Positions 1 to 8,354 are shown, numbered from the stretch's first letter. The stretch is 50,524 bases of DNA from DATGMP01 sp035293565 (GCA_035293565.1 DATGMP010000146.1:1-50524), one strand, 5' to 3'. Program-made: numbers and translations. Notes: generated by a model not told the origin, from the letters alone.

Positions 1-225
1 CAGACGACCACCCACGCGGCCGAGGCGCTCGAGCGTCTGACGGAATGCTACCTGGCGCTGGGATTGACCGAAGAGGCGCGCAAGACCGCCGCGGTGCTGG
101 GATACAATTATCCGGACAGCGACTATTACAAGCAGGCCTACGGTCTTTTGACTCCGGGCGCTCCGGTCGAGCGAGGTCCCAACGAGGGGTTCTTCGGTCG
201 GCTCTGGGACTCGCTGTTCGACTGA
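1..225 (+). CDS. bamD: Outer membrane assembly lipoprotein BamD, C-terminal part (5' end outside window)
   Basis: The window opens inside this gene; 74 codons and a TGA stop remain. The visible protein is the last TPR-like helices followed by a short tail. Readable features are an E-A-L-E-R-L-T-E-C-Y-L-A-L-G-L helix, then N-Y-P-D-S-D-Y-Y-K, a common BamD C-terminal pattern, and a tail ending in W-D-S-L-F-D. BamD is the essential TPR lipoprotein of the BAM complex, which inserts beta-barrel proteins into the outer membrane from the periplasmic side. recN starts 4 bp after the stop, the usual bamD-recN order of alphaproteobacteria. The lipobox and N-terminal repeats cannot be seen, so the call rests on the tail and the neighbours. 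Confidence 0.8.
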   Translation, partial: QTTTHAAEALERLTECYLALGLTEEARKTAAVLGYNYPDSDYYKQAYGLLTPGAPVERGPNEGFFGRLWDSLFD

Positions 226-229
226 GGTC

Positions 230-1912
230 ATGCTCGCCGGGCTCTCGATCCGCGACGTGGTGCTGATCGAGCGGCTGTCGCTCTCCTTTTCGCCCGGCCT
301 CACAGTGCTGACCGGCGAAACCGGCGCCGGCAAATCGATCCTTCTGGACGCGCTGTCGCTGGCGTTGGGCGAGCGCGCGGATTCCGGCCTCATTCGCCAT
401 GGCGCGGACCAAGCTTCCGTCACGGCGGAGTTCGAGCTCGCAGACGGCCACCCTGCGCAAGCGATGCTGGCGGATCAGGGCATTGCGCCCGAGGCGCGGC
501 TGGTGGTCCGTCGCACGCTCGGCGCCGACGGCCGCAGCCGGAGCTTCGTCAATGATCAGCCGGTCTCGGCCGGCCTGCTCCGCCGGCTCGCCGAGACGCT
601 GGTCGAGATCCACGGCCAGTTCGAGATGCATGGGCTGTTCGATCCACGGACCCACAGGATCATCCTCGACGCGCATGGCGGGCTCGGCCGGCAGGCGGAA
701 GCGGCCGGCGTCGCGTGGCGGGCCTGGTCCGCGGCGGACGCCGAGGTGAAGCGGCTCGCGGCCGAAGCCCAATCGGTGCGCGCGGAAGAGGCGCATCTGC
801 GGGATTGCCTGTCCGAGCTCGACCGGCTCGATCCGAAGCCGGAGGAAGAGAGCCGACTCTCCGAGAGCCGCCAGCGCTTGCAGCATCGCGAGAAGCTGAT
901 CGAGGCGCTGAGCACAGGGCAGCGGGAGTTGGCGGGTGATCGCGGCGCCGAGCTGTCGCTCTCCGCCGCGCGGCGGGCGCTGGAGCGGGTCGCCGACCGC
1001 GCCGGCGGGGCCTTTGATCCGATCATCGCCGCGCTGGACCGCGCCGCGATCGAGGTCGTCGAGGCGCTGGGCGCGCTCGAGGCGGCGGCCGCCGGGATCG
1101 AGACCGACTCGCAGAGCTTGGATTCGGTTGACGACCGGCTGTTCGAATTGCGTCGGGTCGCGCGCCGCCATGGCGTCGCTGTCGACGATCTTCCGGCGCT
1201 CCGCGCCGAACTGGCCGAACGCCTAGCCGGCCTCGACGATCAGGAGGGTCGGCTCGCCGCCGCGGCGCGCGAGTCGCGAGAGAAGTACCAAGCCTATGGC
1301 AAGGCGGCCGAGGCGCTGTCGGCGGCGCGGCGCAAAGCGGCCGAGAAGCTCGATGCCGCCGTGGCGCGGGAGCTCGCGCCGCTCAAGCTGGAGCGCGCGC
1401 GCTTCAAGACCGAGATCGAGGCCTTGCCGGAATCGCAATGGGGCGAGAGCGGAGTCGACGGCATCGCGTTTCTAGTGTCGACCAATCCCGGGCAGCCTGC
1501 GGGCCCGCTCGCCAAGATCGCGTCCGGCGGCGAGCTCGCGCGATTCATGCTGGCGCTCAAAGTGGTGCTGTCGCGCGCGTCCTCGGTCCCGGTCCTCGTC
1601 TTCGACGAGGTCGATAGCGGCATCGGCGGCGCGACCGCGGACGCGGTCGGCGAGCGGCTGGCGCGGCTCGCGCGCTCGGTCCAGGTGCTGGTGGTGACTC
1701 ACAGCCCGCAGGTCGCTGCGCGGGGCGATCATCATTGGCAGGTCAGCAAGGTGCTGAAGGGAGGGGTGATGCAGACGATCGTCTCGCCGCTCGACGAGGA
1801 AGGGCGGCGGGAGGAGATCGCGCGCATGCTGTCGGGCGCCGAGGTTACGGCCGAGGCGCGCGCGCAGGCCCAGCGGCTGATCGGTCGCCCTCCGGTCGGA
1901 GCGTTGCAGTGA
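230..1912 (+). CDS. recN: DNA repair protein RecN
   Basis: An SMC-like ATPase of double-strand-break repair, 560 residues, close to the family norm. The N-terminal half-domain carries the Walker A loop G-E-T-G-A-G-K-S at about residues 29-36. A long charged coiled-coil arm fills the middle (roughly residues 150-400). The C-terminal half-domain has the ABC signature A-S-G-G-E-L-A-R and the Walker B segment V-L-V-F-D-E-V-D-S-G-I-G-G. RecN holds broken DNA ends together for RecA-dependent recombination in the cytoplasm. The ATG lies 4 bp after the bamD stop, and the gene's TGA overlaps the GTG of ligA by 4 bp (GTGA), so translation of recN and ligA is probably coupled. No LexA-type site could be recognised at this short junction. 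Confidence 0.96.
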   Translation: MLAGLSIRDVVLIERLSLSFSPGLTVLTGETGAGKSILLDALSLALGERADSGLIRHGADQASVTAEFELADGHPAQAMLADQGIAPEARLVVRRTLGADGRSRSFVNDQPVSAGLLRRLAETLVEIHGQFEMHGLFDPRTHRIILDAHGGLGRQAEAAGVAWRAWSAADAEVKRLAAEAQSVRAEEAHLRDCLSELDRLDPKPEEESRLSESRQRLQHREKLIEALSTGQRELAGDRGAELSLSAARRALERVADRAGGAFDPIIAALDRAAIEVVEALGALEAAAAGIETDSQSLDSVDDRLFELRRVARRHGVAVDDLPALRAELAERLAGLDDQEGRLAAAARESREKYQAYGKAAEALSAARRKAAEKLDAAVARELAPLKLERARFKTEIEALPESQWGESGVDGIAFLVSTNPGQPAGPLAKIASGGELARFMLALKVVLSRASSVPVLVFDEVDSGIGGATADAVGERLARLARSVQVLVVTHSPQVAARGDHHWQVSKVLKGGVMQTIVSPLDEEGRREEIARMLSGAEVTAEARAQAQRLIGRPPVGALQ

Positions 1913-4047
1913 CGCCGCGCGACGCGGCGCGCAAGGAGGCCGCCGAGCTCAGCCTCAAGGAGGCTGAAGCGGAGGCGGCGCGTTTGACGGCGCGCATCGC
2001 CGAAGCCGATTCGGCCTATTATCAGCAAGACGCTCCGGTCATGAGCGATGCCGAGTACGACTCGCTGAGGCTTCGGCTCGAAGCGATCGTCGCGCGCTTT
2101 CCCGAGCTCGAGGCGGATGACAGCCCGACGAAGAAGGTGGGCGCGTCGCCGGCGCAAGGCTTCCGCAAGGTTCGGCACAAAGTGCCGATGCTCTCGTTGG
2201 GCAATGCATTCAGCGAAGAGGACGTCACCGACTTCGTCGATCGCATCCGCCGCTTTCTGGGACTTGCCGCCGATGCGCCGGTCGATTTCCTGGCCGAGCC
2301 CAAGATCGACGGGCTTTCCTGCGCGCTGGTCTATGAAAAAGGCAAGCTCGTGCTTGCAGCGACGCGCGGCGATGGCGAGGAAGGCGAGGATGTGACGGCC
2401 AATGCCCGTCAGGTCGATGACATTCCGAACGTTCTCGAGGGCGGCGGCTGGCCGGAAATCGTCGAGATTCGCGGCGAGGTCTATATGGAGCGCAAGGCGT
2501 TCGACGCGATGAATGCGCGACGCGCGGCGGAGAATGTCGCGCGCGAGAAGGCCGGTAAGGCGCTTCTGGCGATCTACGCCAATCCGCGCAACGCAGCGGC
2601 CGGAAGCCTGCGGCAGATCGATCCCGCCGTGACCGCCGAGCGCCCGATTCGGTTCTTCGGCTATGCTTGGGGGCAGGTCTCCGCGCCGCTCGGAAAGACG
2701 CAGAGCGAAATTCGTGGGAAGCTCGCGCGCTGGGGGTTCAAGCTGAACGAGCCCAGCATCCATGTCGGCGACGCCGCGGGCCTGATGGCTTACTACGAAA
2801 AGATCCAGGCGATGCGGCCTGATCTGCCCTTCGACATCGACGGCGTGGTCTACAAGGTCGATCGGCTGGATCTGCAGGAACGGCTGGGGTTCGTCAGCCG
2901 CGCGCCGCGCTGGGCGATCGCGCACAAATTCCCGGCCGAGCAGGCGCGCACGGTGCTGGAGAAGATCGAAATCCAGGTCGGGCGCACGGGCGCGCTGACG
3001 CCGGTCGCGCGGCTGACTCCGGTCACCGTCGGCGGCGTGGTCGTTTCGAATGCGACGCTCCACAATGAGGACGAGATCAAACGCAAGGACATCCGCGTCG
3101 GCGACACGGTGGTCGTGCAACGCGCCGGCGACGTGATCCCCCAGATCGTGTCAGTGGTCCCGGAGCGACGCCCCAAGGGTGCCAAGGAATACGTTTTTCC
3201 GGATCATTGTCCCGAATGCGGCAGCCTCGCTGTCCGCGAGGAGGGCGAGGCGGTGCGGCGCTGTACCGGCGGACTCATCTGCCCTGCCCAGGCGATCGAG
3301 CGCATCCGCCATTTCACCAGCCGCGACGCTTTGGACATCGAAGGCCTCGGCGACAAGACGATTCGCGAATTCTGGGATGCGGGCCTGGTGCGCCAGCCGG
3401 CGGACATATTTCGGCTGGCCGCGAAGGATCGCGAGAGCGACAAGCCGCTCGCGACCTGGGAAGGCTGGGGCAACACCTCGGCTGCCAAACTGTTCGAGGC
3501 GATCGAAAGGCGGCGCGCCATCCCGCTCGATCGATTCATCTATGCGCTGGGAATCCGGCAGGTCGGGCAGGCGACGGCGAAGCTGCTCGCCCGCCATTAT
3601 GGCTCGATTGCGCATTGGCGCGAGGCGATGGCTGCGGCCCAGCCGCGCGAGGGCGACGCCTATGAGGAGCTGACGGCCATCGAAGGGATCGGGCCGTCCG
3701 TCGCGGCCGACATCCTCGATTTCTTTATCGAGCAGCACAATCGGGAGGTATTGGACGATCTTTGCGCCCAGTTGGACGTGACCGATATAGCCGCGCCGAC
3801 CGGCACCGGATCGCCGGTGGCTGGCAAGACAGTGGTCTTCACCGGCACGCTCGAGACTTTGACCCGCCCCGAAGCCAAGGCGCGCGCCGAATCCTTGGGC
3901 GCTAAGGTGGCCGGGTCGGTATCAAGGAAGACCGACTATGTCGTCGCCGGTGCCGACGCCGGCTCGAAACTCAAGAATGCGCGGGAGCTTGGCGTGACCG
4001 TGCTGACCGAGGCCGAGTGGCTGGAGCTGATCGGAAAGGCGCCTTAA
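1909..4047 (+). CDS. ligA: NAD+-dependent DNA ligase LigA
   Basis: Seals nicks in replication and repair using NAD+. The start is placed at GTG 1909 because it overlaps the recN stop and gives a 712-residue protein of normal length; an earlier in-frame start inside recN would add about 58 non-homologous residues. The N-terminal Ia domain (A-Y-Y-Q-Q-D, M-S-D-A-E-Y-D) is followed by the adenylation motif K-I-D-G, with the nucleotide-accepting lysine near residue 132. Next come the OB fold, a four-cysteine zinc finger (C-P-E-C ... C-T-G-G ... C-P, about residues 434-461), helix-hairpin-helix repeats and a C-terminal BRCT domain (about residues 625-712, with G-K-T-V-V-F-T-G). All catalytic elements are intact. 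The gene ends the conserved bamD-recN-ligA block; the next genes look acquired. Confidence 0.97.
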   Translation: MTPRDAARKEAAELSLKEAEAEAARLTARIAEADSAYYQQDAPVMSDAEYDSLRLRLEAIVARFPELEADDSPTKKVGASPAQGFRKVRHKVPMLSLGNAFSEEDVTDFVDRIRRFLGLAADAPVDFLAEPKIDGLSCALVYEKGKLVLAATRGDGEEGEDVTANARQVDDIPNVLEGGGWPEIVEIRGEVYMERKAFDAMNARRAAENVAREKAGKALLAIYANPRNAAAGSLRQIDPAVTAERPIRFFGYAWGQVSAPLGKTQSEIRGKLARWGFKLNEPSIHVGDAAGLMAYYEKIQAMRPDLPFDIDGVVYKVDRLDLQERLGFVSRAPRWAIAHKFPAEQARTVLEKIEIQVGRTGALTPVARLTPVTVGGVVVSNATLHNEDEIKRKDIRVGDTVVVQRAGDVIPQIVSVVPERRPKGAKEYVFPDHCPECGSLAVREEGEAVRRCTGGLICPAQAIERIRHFTSRDALDIEGLGDKTIREFWDAGLVRQPADIFRLAAKDRESDKPLATWEGWGNTSAAKLFEAIERRRAIPLDRFIYALGIRQVGQATAKLLARHYGSIAHWREAMAAAQPREGDAYEELTAIEGIGPSVAADILDFFIEQHNREVLDDLCAQLDVTDIAAPTGTGSPVAGKTVVFTGTLETLTRPEAKARAESLGAKVAGSVSRKTDYVVAGADAGSKLKNARELGVTVLTEAEWLELIGKAP

Positions 4048-4061
4048 CCCTCCTTGAACCG

Positions 4062-4092
4062 ATGGTAGAATACCATATCTACTATGGTAGAT
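4062..4092. promoter_or_regulatory. Paired palindromes upstream of vapBC, candidate VapBC operator
   Basis: Two inverted repeats sit side by side just before vapB. ATGGTA-GAA-TACCAT at 4062-4076 has perfect 6-bp arms. ATCTAC-TATG-GTAGAT at 4077-4092 also has perfect 6-bp arms, and the core ATGGTA recurs at 4084-4089. Ribbon-helix-helix and AbrB-type antitoxins with their toxins usually bind such repeated palindromes and repress their own operon. The position immediately upstream of the antitoxin start fits autoregulation. The palindromes are directly visible; the operator role is inferred. Confidence 0.55.
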
Positions 4093-4102
4093 GGAGTTTC
4101 CG

Positions 4103-4357
4103 ATGAGTTTGAATATCAAGAATGACGAGACTCACCGTCTGGCGCGCGAGCTGGCGGCCTTGACCGGGGAAAATATGACAGTCGCCATAAGGGAAGCCTT
4201 GCGTGAGCGCCTCGATCGCGTGCGTCGCTCGCGAAAGAGCCGCATGTCCGATCGCTTGCTTGCAATTGGCAAGGATTGCGCTGCCCGATTAAAAGAGCCG
4301 TTCCGATCCGCGGATCATGGAGATCTGCTCTATGGTGAGGATGGGCTTCCCAGGTGA
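4103..4357 (+). CDS. vapB: VapB-type antitoxin (type II toxin-antitoxin)
   Basis: An 84-residue small antitoxin. It begins M-S-L-N-I-K-N-D-E-T-H-R-L-A-R-E-L-A, the N-terminus typical of the PSK/Rv0623-like VapB family, which is why ATG 4103 is preferred over the in-frame ATG 4091. The N-terminal half is the predicted DNA-binding and dimerisation part. The C-terminal half, with K-E-P-F-R-S-A-D-H-G-D-L-L-Y-G-E-D-G-L-P, is the flexible toxin-neutralising tail common in the family. Its stop overlaps the GTG of vapC (GTGA), giving coupled synthesis. Codon use is visibly more A/T-rich than in ligA, suggesting acquisition. It would neutralise the downstream PIN-domain RNase and co-repress the operon. 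Confidence 0.85.
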   Translation: MSLNIKNDETHRLARELAALTGENMTVAIREALRERLDRVRRSRKSRMSDRLLAIGKDCAARLKEPFRSADHGDLLYGEDGLPR

Positions 4358-4761
4358 TCGTCGATACATCGGCGCTTATTGCCATACTTCGCGACGAGGC
4401 CGATGCTCGGTCCTTCGCGCTCGCGATCGAGGAGGCCCAATCCTGTCGCATTTCCGCTGCGAATTACTTGGAAGCCGCAATCGTGATCGACGGAAGCAAA
4501 GATCCGGTGGCGAGCCGCAAATTTGATCAATTGATCCAAGAGGCCGGGATCGGAATCGAGCCGGTCACCGAACCCCAAGCACGAATCGCCAGGGAAGCAT
4601 ATCGAGATTTCGGAAAGGGCAGCGGCCACGCCGCAGGTCTGAATTTTGGGGATTGCTTCGCCTACGCTCTCGCAAAGAGCGCGAACGAGCCTCTACTCTA
4701 TAAGGGCGAAGACTTTAGCAGTACCGACATAACGCCAGCCTTACTGCGACGGCGACGATGA
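4354..4761 (+). CDS. vapC: VapC toxin, PIN-domain ribonuclease
   Basis: A 135-residue PIN-domain protein beginning M-I-V-D-T-S-A-L-I-A-I-L, the classic VapC start. The acidic metal-binding residues are all present: Asp4, Glu40 (in N-Y-L-E), Asp100 (in N-F-G-D-C-F-A-Y-A-L-A) and Asp120 (in Y-K-G-E-D-F). VapC toxins are Mg2+-dependent endoribonucleases that cut tRNA or rRNA when not bound by VapB. The GTG start overlaps the vapB stop by 4 bp. A complete active site suggests a working toxin. Immediately after the stop lies a broken thioesterase gene, so the vapBC pair appears to sit at a disrupted locus. Confidence 0.9.
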   Translation: MIVDTSALIAILRDEADARSFALAIEEAQSCRISAANYLEAAIVIDGSKDPVASRKFDQLIQEAGIGIEPVTEPQARIAREAYRDFGKGSGHAAGLNFGDCFAYALAKSANEPLLYKGEDFSSTDITPALLRRRR

Positions 4762-4773
4762 ACGACCAGCCGA

Positions 4774-4975
4774 CGATCCCTCGCTCATGGCGGGCCGCTC
4801 GCGACCCTGGCGGACGTGGCGCTGGGCAAGGCCGCGGCGTGGCGGAGCGAGCCCAGGGTGGCTGCTGACCGCCATCGCCTATGATTTCATCGGCATCGCC
4901 AAGCTTGGCGAATGCTGTGCCGGCAAAGTTATCGGCCGGGCAAATGGTCAGTATCGGGTGGCGCCCGAGCGCTGA
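4774..4975 (+). pseudogene. Remnant of a PaaI-type hotdog thioesterase, truncated and frameshifted
   Basis: Two adjacent stretches in different frames together resemble the core of a PaaI-family (hotdog fold) acyl-CoA thioesterase. Frame 1 from about 4786 reads H-G-G-P-L-A-T-L-A-D-V-A-L-G-K-A-A-A-W-R, the HGG plus catalytic-Asp region. Near 4855-4865 the match shifts to another frame reading L-L-T-A-I-A-Y-D-F-I-G-I-A-K-L-G-E, the following beta strand. A further 20 or so residues end at 4975. Roughly the first 40 residues expected before HGG are missing; an in-frame stop at 4759-4761 (the vapC TGA itself, read in this frame) lies just upstream. The gene therefore looks cut at its 5' side by the vapBC cassette and then decayed. 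The family match is by eye from motifs only. Confidence 0.55.
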
Positions 4976-5073
4976 TCGGCCTCGGGACCGATTAGCTCCG
5001 TGCGTTGTTCCCTGCTAGAGTGCGGTAATTTCCATCAGTTCCCGACCCTGGGGGGCCCGTCGGATTGGGCGAG

Positions 5074-5475
5074 ATGAGCACCGAGGAATTCCTGCGCATA
5101 GGCGACGCCGCGAGGCTTCTGGCCTTCCATTTGGGCCAACGCTTCGGATCCAATGGTCACGCCCATCTCGCGACGGCGCAAGGCCGATTGCTCGAGGCCG
5201 CGCGCACCGGCGAGTTTCCGATCGTCGCCGGCACCGAATCCTGGTCGGTCGCGGCTTCCTTTCCCCTGCCCATGGAATGCGTCCATGGGCTCCATCCCGG
5301 CAATATCGATTGGGACGACAGCGTCTTCGATGCGTCGGCCGAGGTTCCGGTCGAGGCGACCGCCGCCGTGCAGCAGCTCCATACCGGCCCGGCAGTGCTC
5401 TGGGTCCCCTTCGCCGATTTCGGCAAGGCTTTCGGCATCGACGCCGACGCGCTCGGTCGCTGGAAGCGGCGCTAA
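5074..5475 (+). CDS. Hypothetical protein, no recognised family
   Basis: A 133-residue open frame from ATG 5074; a TTG at 5065 would add three residues. I do not recognise a family. The protein looks soluble, with no signal peptide or membrane segment. It opens with a helical stretch (E-F-L-R-I-G-D-A-A-R-L-L-A-F-H-L-G) followed by a mixed alpha/beta composition, including V-L-W-V-P-F-A-D-F-G-K-A-F near the end. Its TAA stop overlaps the TAG stop of the convergent esterase by two bases. It may be the last gene of the accessory patch after vapBC. A better-supported gene runs the opposite way further right, but not over this region, which favours real coding here. Confidence 0.55.
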   Translation: MSTEEFLRIGDAARLLAFHLGQRFGSNGHAHLATAQGRLLEAARTGEFPIVAGTESWSVAASFPLPMECVHGLHPGNIDWDDSVFDASAEVPVEATAAVQQLHTGPAVLWVPFADFGKAFGIDADALGRWKRR

Positions 5476-6422
5476 AATCTCGCAGCCAGCCAAGAGCGGA
5501 CATAGGCGTTTGTCTTGACCGCGGCGCGTGTCGGCATGTGATTGAAGCCGTGTGGCGCTTCCGGGACGGTGATCAGCTCTGAATTGCCCGACTGAGCCAT
5601 CCATTTGGCATGCATGCGCTCCGAATCTTCCTGCAGCGGGTCCTTGTCGCCGACGATGAACAGCGCGGGCGGCAGGCCGGATAGGTCCGCCAATAGCGGC
5701 GAGACTCTGGGGTCGCGGCGGGCGGCGGCGTCCAGGCCCGTCGCTTTGTCGGCGAGCTTGGCCAAGCTGGGGCCGTGAAGCACGAGGGTTTCCGGGCCGG
5801 GGCGCCTGCGGCCGGGAGAATCGCCCAGGTCGTAACAGCCATAGATCAGCGCGGCGCCGGCCATATGGTCGAAGCGGTCGCCCGTCTCGCGAAGGCCGAG
5901 CAGCGTTACCGCTGCCAGATGCGCGCCGGCGGATTCGCCGCCGATCGTCGCCCGCGTCACGCCGAGCTCGCCCAGATAGGAGTCGAGAACCCACCGTCCG
6001 GCGGTCTCGCAATCCTCGATGATCGCCCCGAATGGCGCCGTCGGAATCAGCCGGTAATCGACCGACACGATGGCTAGGCCGGCCTCCGCCGCAAGCGCGG
6101 CGTTGAGCTCGTCATTCATCCGTGCGTCGCCCGTTGTCCAGCCACCGCCATGGATGTGGATATGGACTCCGCGTACCGCCTTGCCGGCGGGTTTGAGCAC
6201 ACGGACCCGTACGGCGCGGTTGCTGGCAACCACGGTGCGGTTCTCGGCGGTGACCCCGTAGCGACGGAGCTGAACGCCGCTTAATGTGCCGCCGAGCTTC
6301 GTCAGGCCCTGGACGAGATTCCGGTGAATCGGATCATGGAGCCTCAGCCGCGGCATGCGGGCGAGCACGCTGTTCACCCGCCTCGTCTCGCCGAGGTCGC
6401 GATCATCGAAATCGATCGGCAT
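5472..6422 (-). CDS. Alpha/beta hydrolase, hormone-sensitive-lipase type esterase
   Basis: A 316-residue carboxylesterase of the HSL (family IV) type. Seen in order: the oxyanion-hole motif H-G-G-G-W (about residues 91-95), the nucleophile elbow G-E-S-A-G (Ser164), the acid D-P-L (Asp261) and the histidine in P-H-G-F-N-H (His291). The catalytic triad is complete. There is no signal peptide, so it is probably cytoplasmic; the substrate is unknown, with short-chain esters typical. Start 6422 is chosen because an AGGAGAG Shine-Dalgarno sequence precedes it; the frame stays open 22 codons further upstream, but without homologous-looking sequence. It diverges from the formylglutamate amidohydrolase gene across about 215 bp and converges on the unknown gene at 5074-5475. 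Confidence 0.88.
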   Translation of the reverse strand: MPIDFDDRDLGETRRVNSVLARMPRLRLHDPIHRNLVQGLTKLGGTLSGVQLRRYGVTAENRTVVASNRAVRVRVLKPAGKAVRGVHIHIHGGGWTTGDARMNDELNAALAAEAGLAIVSVDYRLIPTAPFGAIIEDCETAGRWVLDSYLGELGVTRATIGGESAGAHLAAVTLLGLRETGDRFDHMAGAALIYGCYDLGDSPGRRRPGPETLVLHGPSLAKLADKATGLDAAARRDPRVSPLLADLSGLPPALFIVGDKDPLQEDSERMHAKWMAQSGNSELITVPEAPHGFNHMPTRAAVKTNAYVRSWLAARF

Positions 6423-6638
6423 GCGCCTCTCTCCTGGCCTCCACCGCGGGATAACACACGGGCCGACCTTATCGGGCACTGATGGCACGATTGTGTCGCA
6501 CGGCGCGCCCCTCCAGAGGATGACGACTCGTCGTCTTGAAGAGAATCCCGACCGCCTCGCCGCTCGTCAATTATTTGCGGTCGTCCGACTCGCCATGGGC
6601 CGTTGCCATGGGCGCGGCTTCATGCTTCCCTGACCTTT

Positions 6639-7514
6639 GTGTCCAGTCTCGTTGAACCCGGTGTCTTCGTCCGCCACGGCCCCACGGCCGAACCGGTGCC
6701 GGTGATCTTCGACTCGCCCCATAGCGGGGCTGAGTACCCTGCCGACTTCGGCTATGCCTGTCCCCTGCGCCTGCTCCGCCATGCCGAGGACGCCTATGTG
6801 GACGCGCTGTTCGACTCCGCGCCGGCGGTCGGCGCGACACTGATCGCTGCCCTCTTTCCACGGAGCTATATCGACGTCAATCGCGCCGCCGAGGACATCG
6901 ACCAGCAGCTTCTCGACCAGCCCTGGCCCGGCCCAATAGCGGCCAGCGACAAGGCCAGGGTCGGCATGGGCCTCGTCAGGCGAGTCTGCAAGCCGGGTCT
7001 TTCGATGTATGAGCGCCGCCTGACGGTGGCCGAGGTCAAGCACCGGCTAGAGCGCTACTACCAGCCCTATCATCGGGCAGTCGAAACCGCGCTCATGGAT
7101 GCGCACGCCAAGTTCGGGACGGTCTGGCACGTCAATTGCCACTCGATGCCGTCCTCTGGCGGCGGGCGTGGCCCGGCCAATAGCTGGGAGCGCGCCGACT
7201 TCGTGCTGGGCGATCGCGACGGGACCACCTGCGCGATCGGCTTCCGACGGATGATCCAGGGCACGCTGGAGCGCATGGGCTACGACGTCCGCATCAACGA
7301 CCCGTACAAGGGCGTGGAACTCGTGCGGCGCTTCGGCCATCCGCGGAAGGGCTGGCATTCGATCCAGATCGAAATCAACCGGCGCCTCTACATGAACGAG
7401 GAAACGCTTGAGCGGAATTCCGGCTACGCCAAGCTGAAGCGCAATCTCGGCCAGCTGATCAACGCCGTTGCAGCGTTCGCCGGAGATCAACTCACCGCCG
7501 CCGCGGCCGACTGA
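6639..7514 (+). CDS. N-formylglutamate amidohydrolase family protein
   Basis: A member of the N-formylglutamate amidohydrolase/HutG-like family (zinc hydrolase fold), about 291 residues. Conserved elements are D-S-P-H-S-G-A-E-Y-P near the N-terminus, F-P-R-S-Y-I-D-V-N-R, and the metal-ligand region V-N-C-H-S-M-P. Biochemically characterised members release glutamate and formate from N-formylglutamate in histidine degradation. No hut genes are nearby, so the physiological substrate is uncertain. The start is uncertain: GTG 6639 gives an N-terminus of normal length, while TTG 6603 adds 12 residues; neither has a clear ribosome site. It ends 9 bp before the convergent SDR gene. Confidence 0.82.
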   Translation: MSSLVEPGVFVRHGPTAEPVPVIFDSPHSGAEYPADFGYACPLRLLRHAEDAYVDALFDSAPAVGATLIAALFPRSYIDVNRAAEDIDQQLLDQPWPGPIAASDKARVGMGLVRRVCKPGLSMYERRLTVAEVKHRLERYYQPYHRAVETALMDAHAKFGTVWHVNCHSMPSSGGGRGPANSWERADFVLGDRDGTTCAIGFRRMIQGTLERMGYDVRINDPYKGVELVRRFGHPRKGWHSIQIEINRRLYMNEETLERNSGYAKLKRNLGQLINAVAAFAGDQLTAAAAD

Positions 7515-7523
7515 GGCGTCCCT

Positions 7524-8354
7524 TCACCCGGCGGTGGCGCCGGCGTCGACCGGAATGGTGCAGCCGGTCATCAGCATCGCAAGATCGCTGGCGGCGAAAA
7601 GGACGACGCGCGCGATGTCGTCGGGCACGCCGACGCGGCCGAGCGCCAGGCCTTCGGCGACACGCTTGTTGAGATTGGCGATGCGCTCGGCTTCTGCGCC
7701 GACAGCCGCCGCCGCGCGCTCGGCAACCCCGGGCGTGGCAACCGCGGAGGGCGCAATCCCGATCACCCGGATGTCGTCGCCGCCGAATTCGAGCGCCATG
7801 CTCTTGGTGAGGCCCACGACCCCATGCTTCGACGCGGTGTAGGCTGCGAGGCTGCGCCGGCCGATCAGGCCTGCAACCGAAGCGATGTTGACGATCACGC
7901 CGCCCTTCGGATCCTGCCGCACCATCCGCCGGGCCGCCTCGCGTGCGCCGAGAAAGGCGCCCTTCAGATTGACGTCCATGACGTCGTCGAAGGTCTCCGC
8001 CTGATATTCGACGGTAGGTCCGCCCGGGAAGATGCCCGCATTGTTGATCCAGATGTCGAGCCTACCTGTTCGCCGCGACGCCGCGTCGGCGAGCGCCGCC
8101 ATCGACACCTCGTCGGTGACGTTCGCTTCCATGCCTTCTGCCGCACCGACGCCGAGCGCGGTTTCAATTTCCGCGGCGGCCGCCGCGGCGCCGGCGCCGT
8201 CGAGGTCGGCCAGCACCACATGAGCGCCGGCCTCGGCCAGGCGCTTTGCCACCGCGGCGCCGATGCCGCGCGCGGCGCCGGTGACAACCGCGCTTCGTCC
8301 GTCGAGCGAAATCAGCTGCGGCAGGCTCTTGTTCGAGACGTCCTTGATCGGCAT
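7524..8354 (-). CDS. SDR-family NAD(P)-dependent oxidoreductase
   Basis: A classical short-chain dehydrogenase/reductase of 276 residues. The cofactor loop T-G-A-A-R-G-I-G lies near residues 25-32 and an Asp near residue 50 (V-L-A-D) suggests NAD(H) preference. N-N-A-G is present, and the catalytic Ser159, Tyr172 and Lys176 (Y-T-A-S-K) are intact. The C-terminal G-C-T-I-P-V-D-A-G-A pattern is typical of the family. Start 8354 is preferred because an AAAGGGGA ribosome-binding sequence precedes it; the frame extends 31 codons upstream without family-like sequence. It is transcribed divergently from the M13 peptidase. The substrate cannot be deduced; alcohols, hydroxy acids or sugars are typical. 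Confidence 0.9.
   Translation of the reverse strand: MPIKDVSNKSLPQLISLDGRSAVVTGAARGIGAAVAKRLAEAGAHVVLADLDGAGAAAAAAEIETALGVGAAEGMEANVTDEVSMAALADAASRRTGRLDIWINNAGIFPGGPTVEYQAETFDDVMDVNLKGAFLGAREAARRMVRQDPKGGVIVNIASVAGLIGRRSLAAYTASKHGVVGLTKSMALEFGGDDIRVIGIAPSAVATPGVAERAAAAVGAEAERIANLNKRVAEGLALGRVGVPDDIARVVLFAASDLAMLMTGCTIPVDAGATAG

Noticed and set aside
1732..3120. A 462-codon minus-strand frame antisense to recN/ligA
   Set aside because: It is fully covered by intact recN and ligA with all motifs; low-complexity charged composition.
4758..4870. A small gene from ATG 4758 after vapC
   Set aside because: The frame reads an Arg/Gly-rich sequence that stops early; the same bases in the other frames fit a decayed thioesterase much better.
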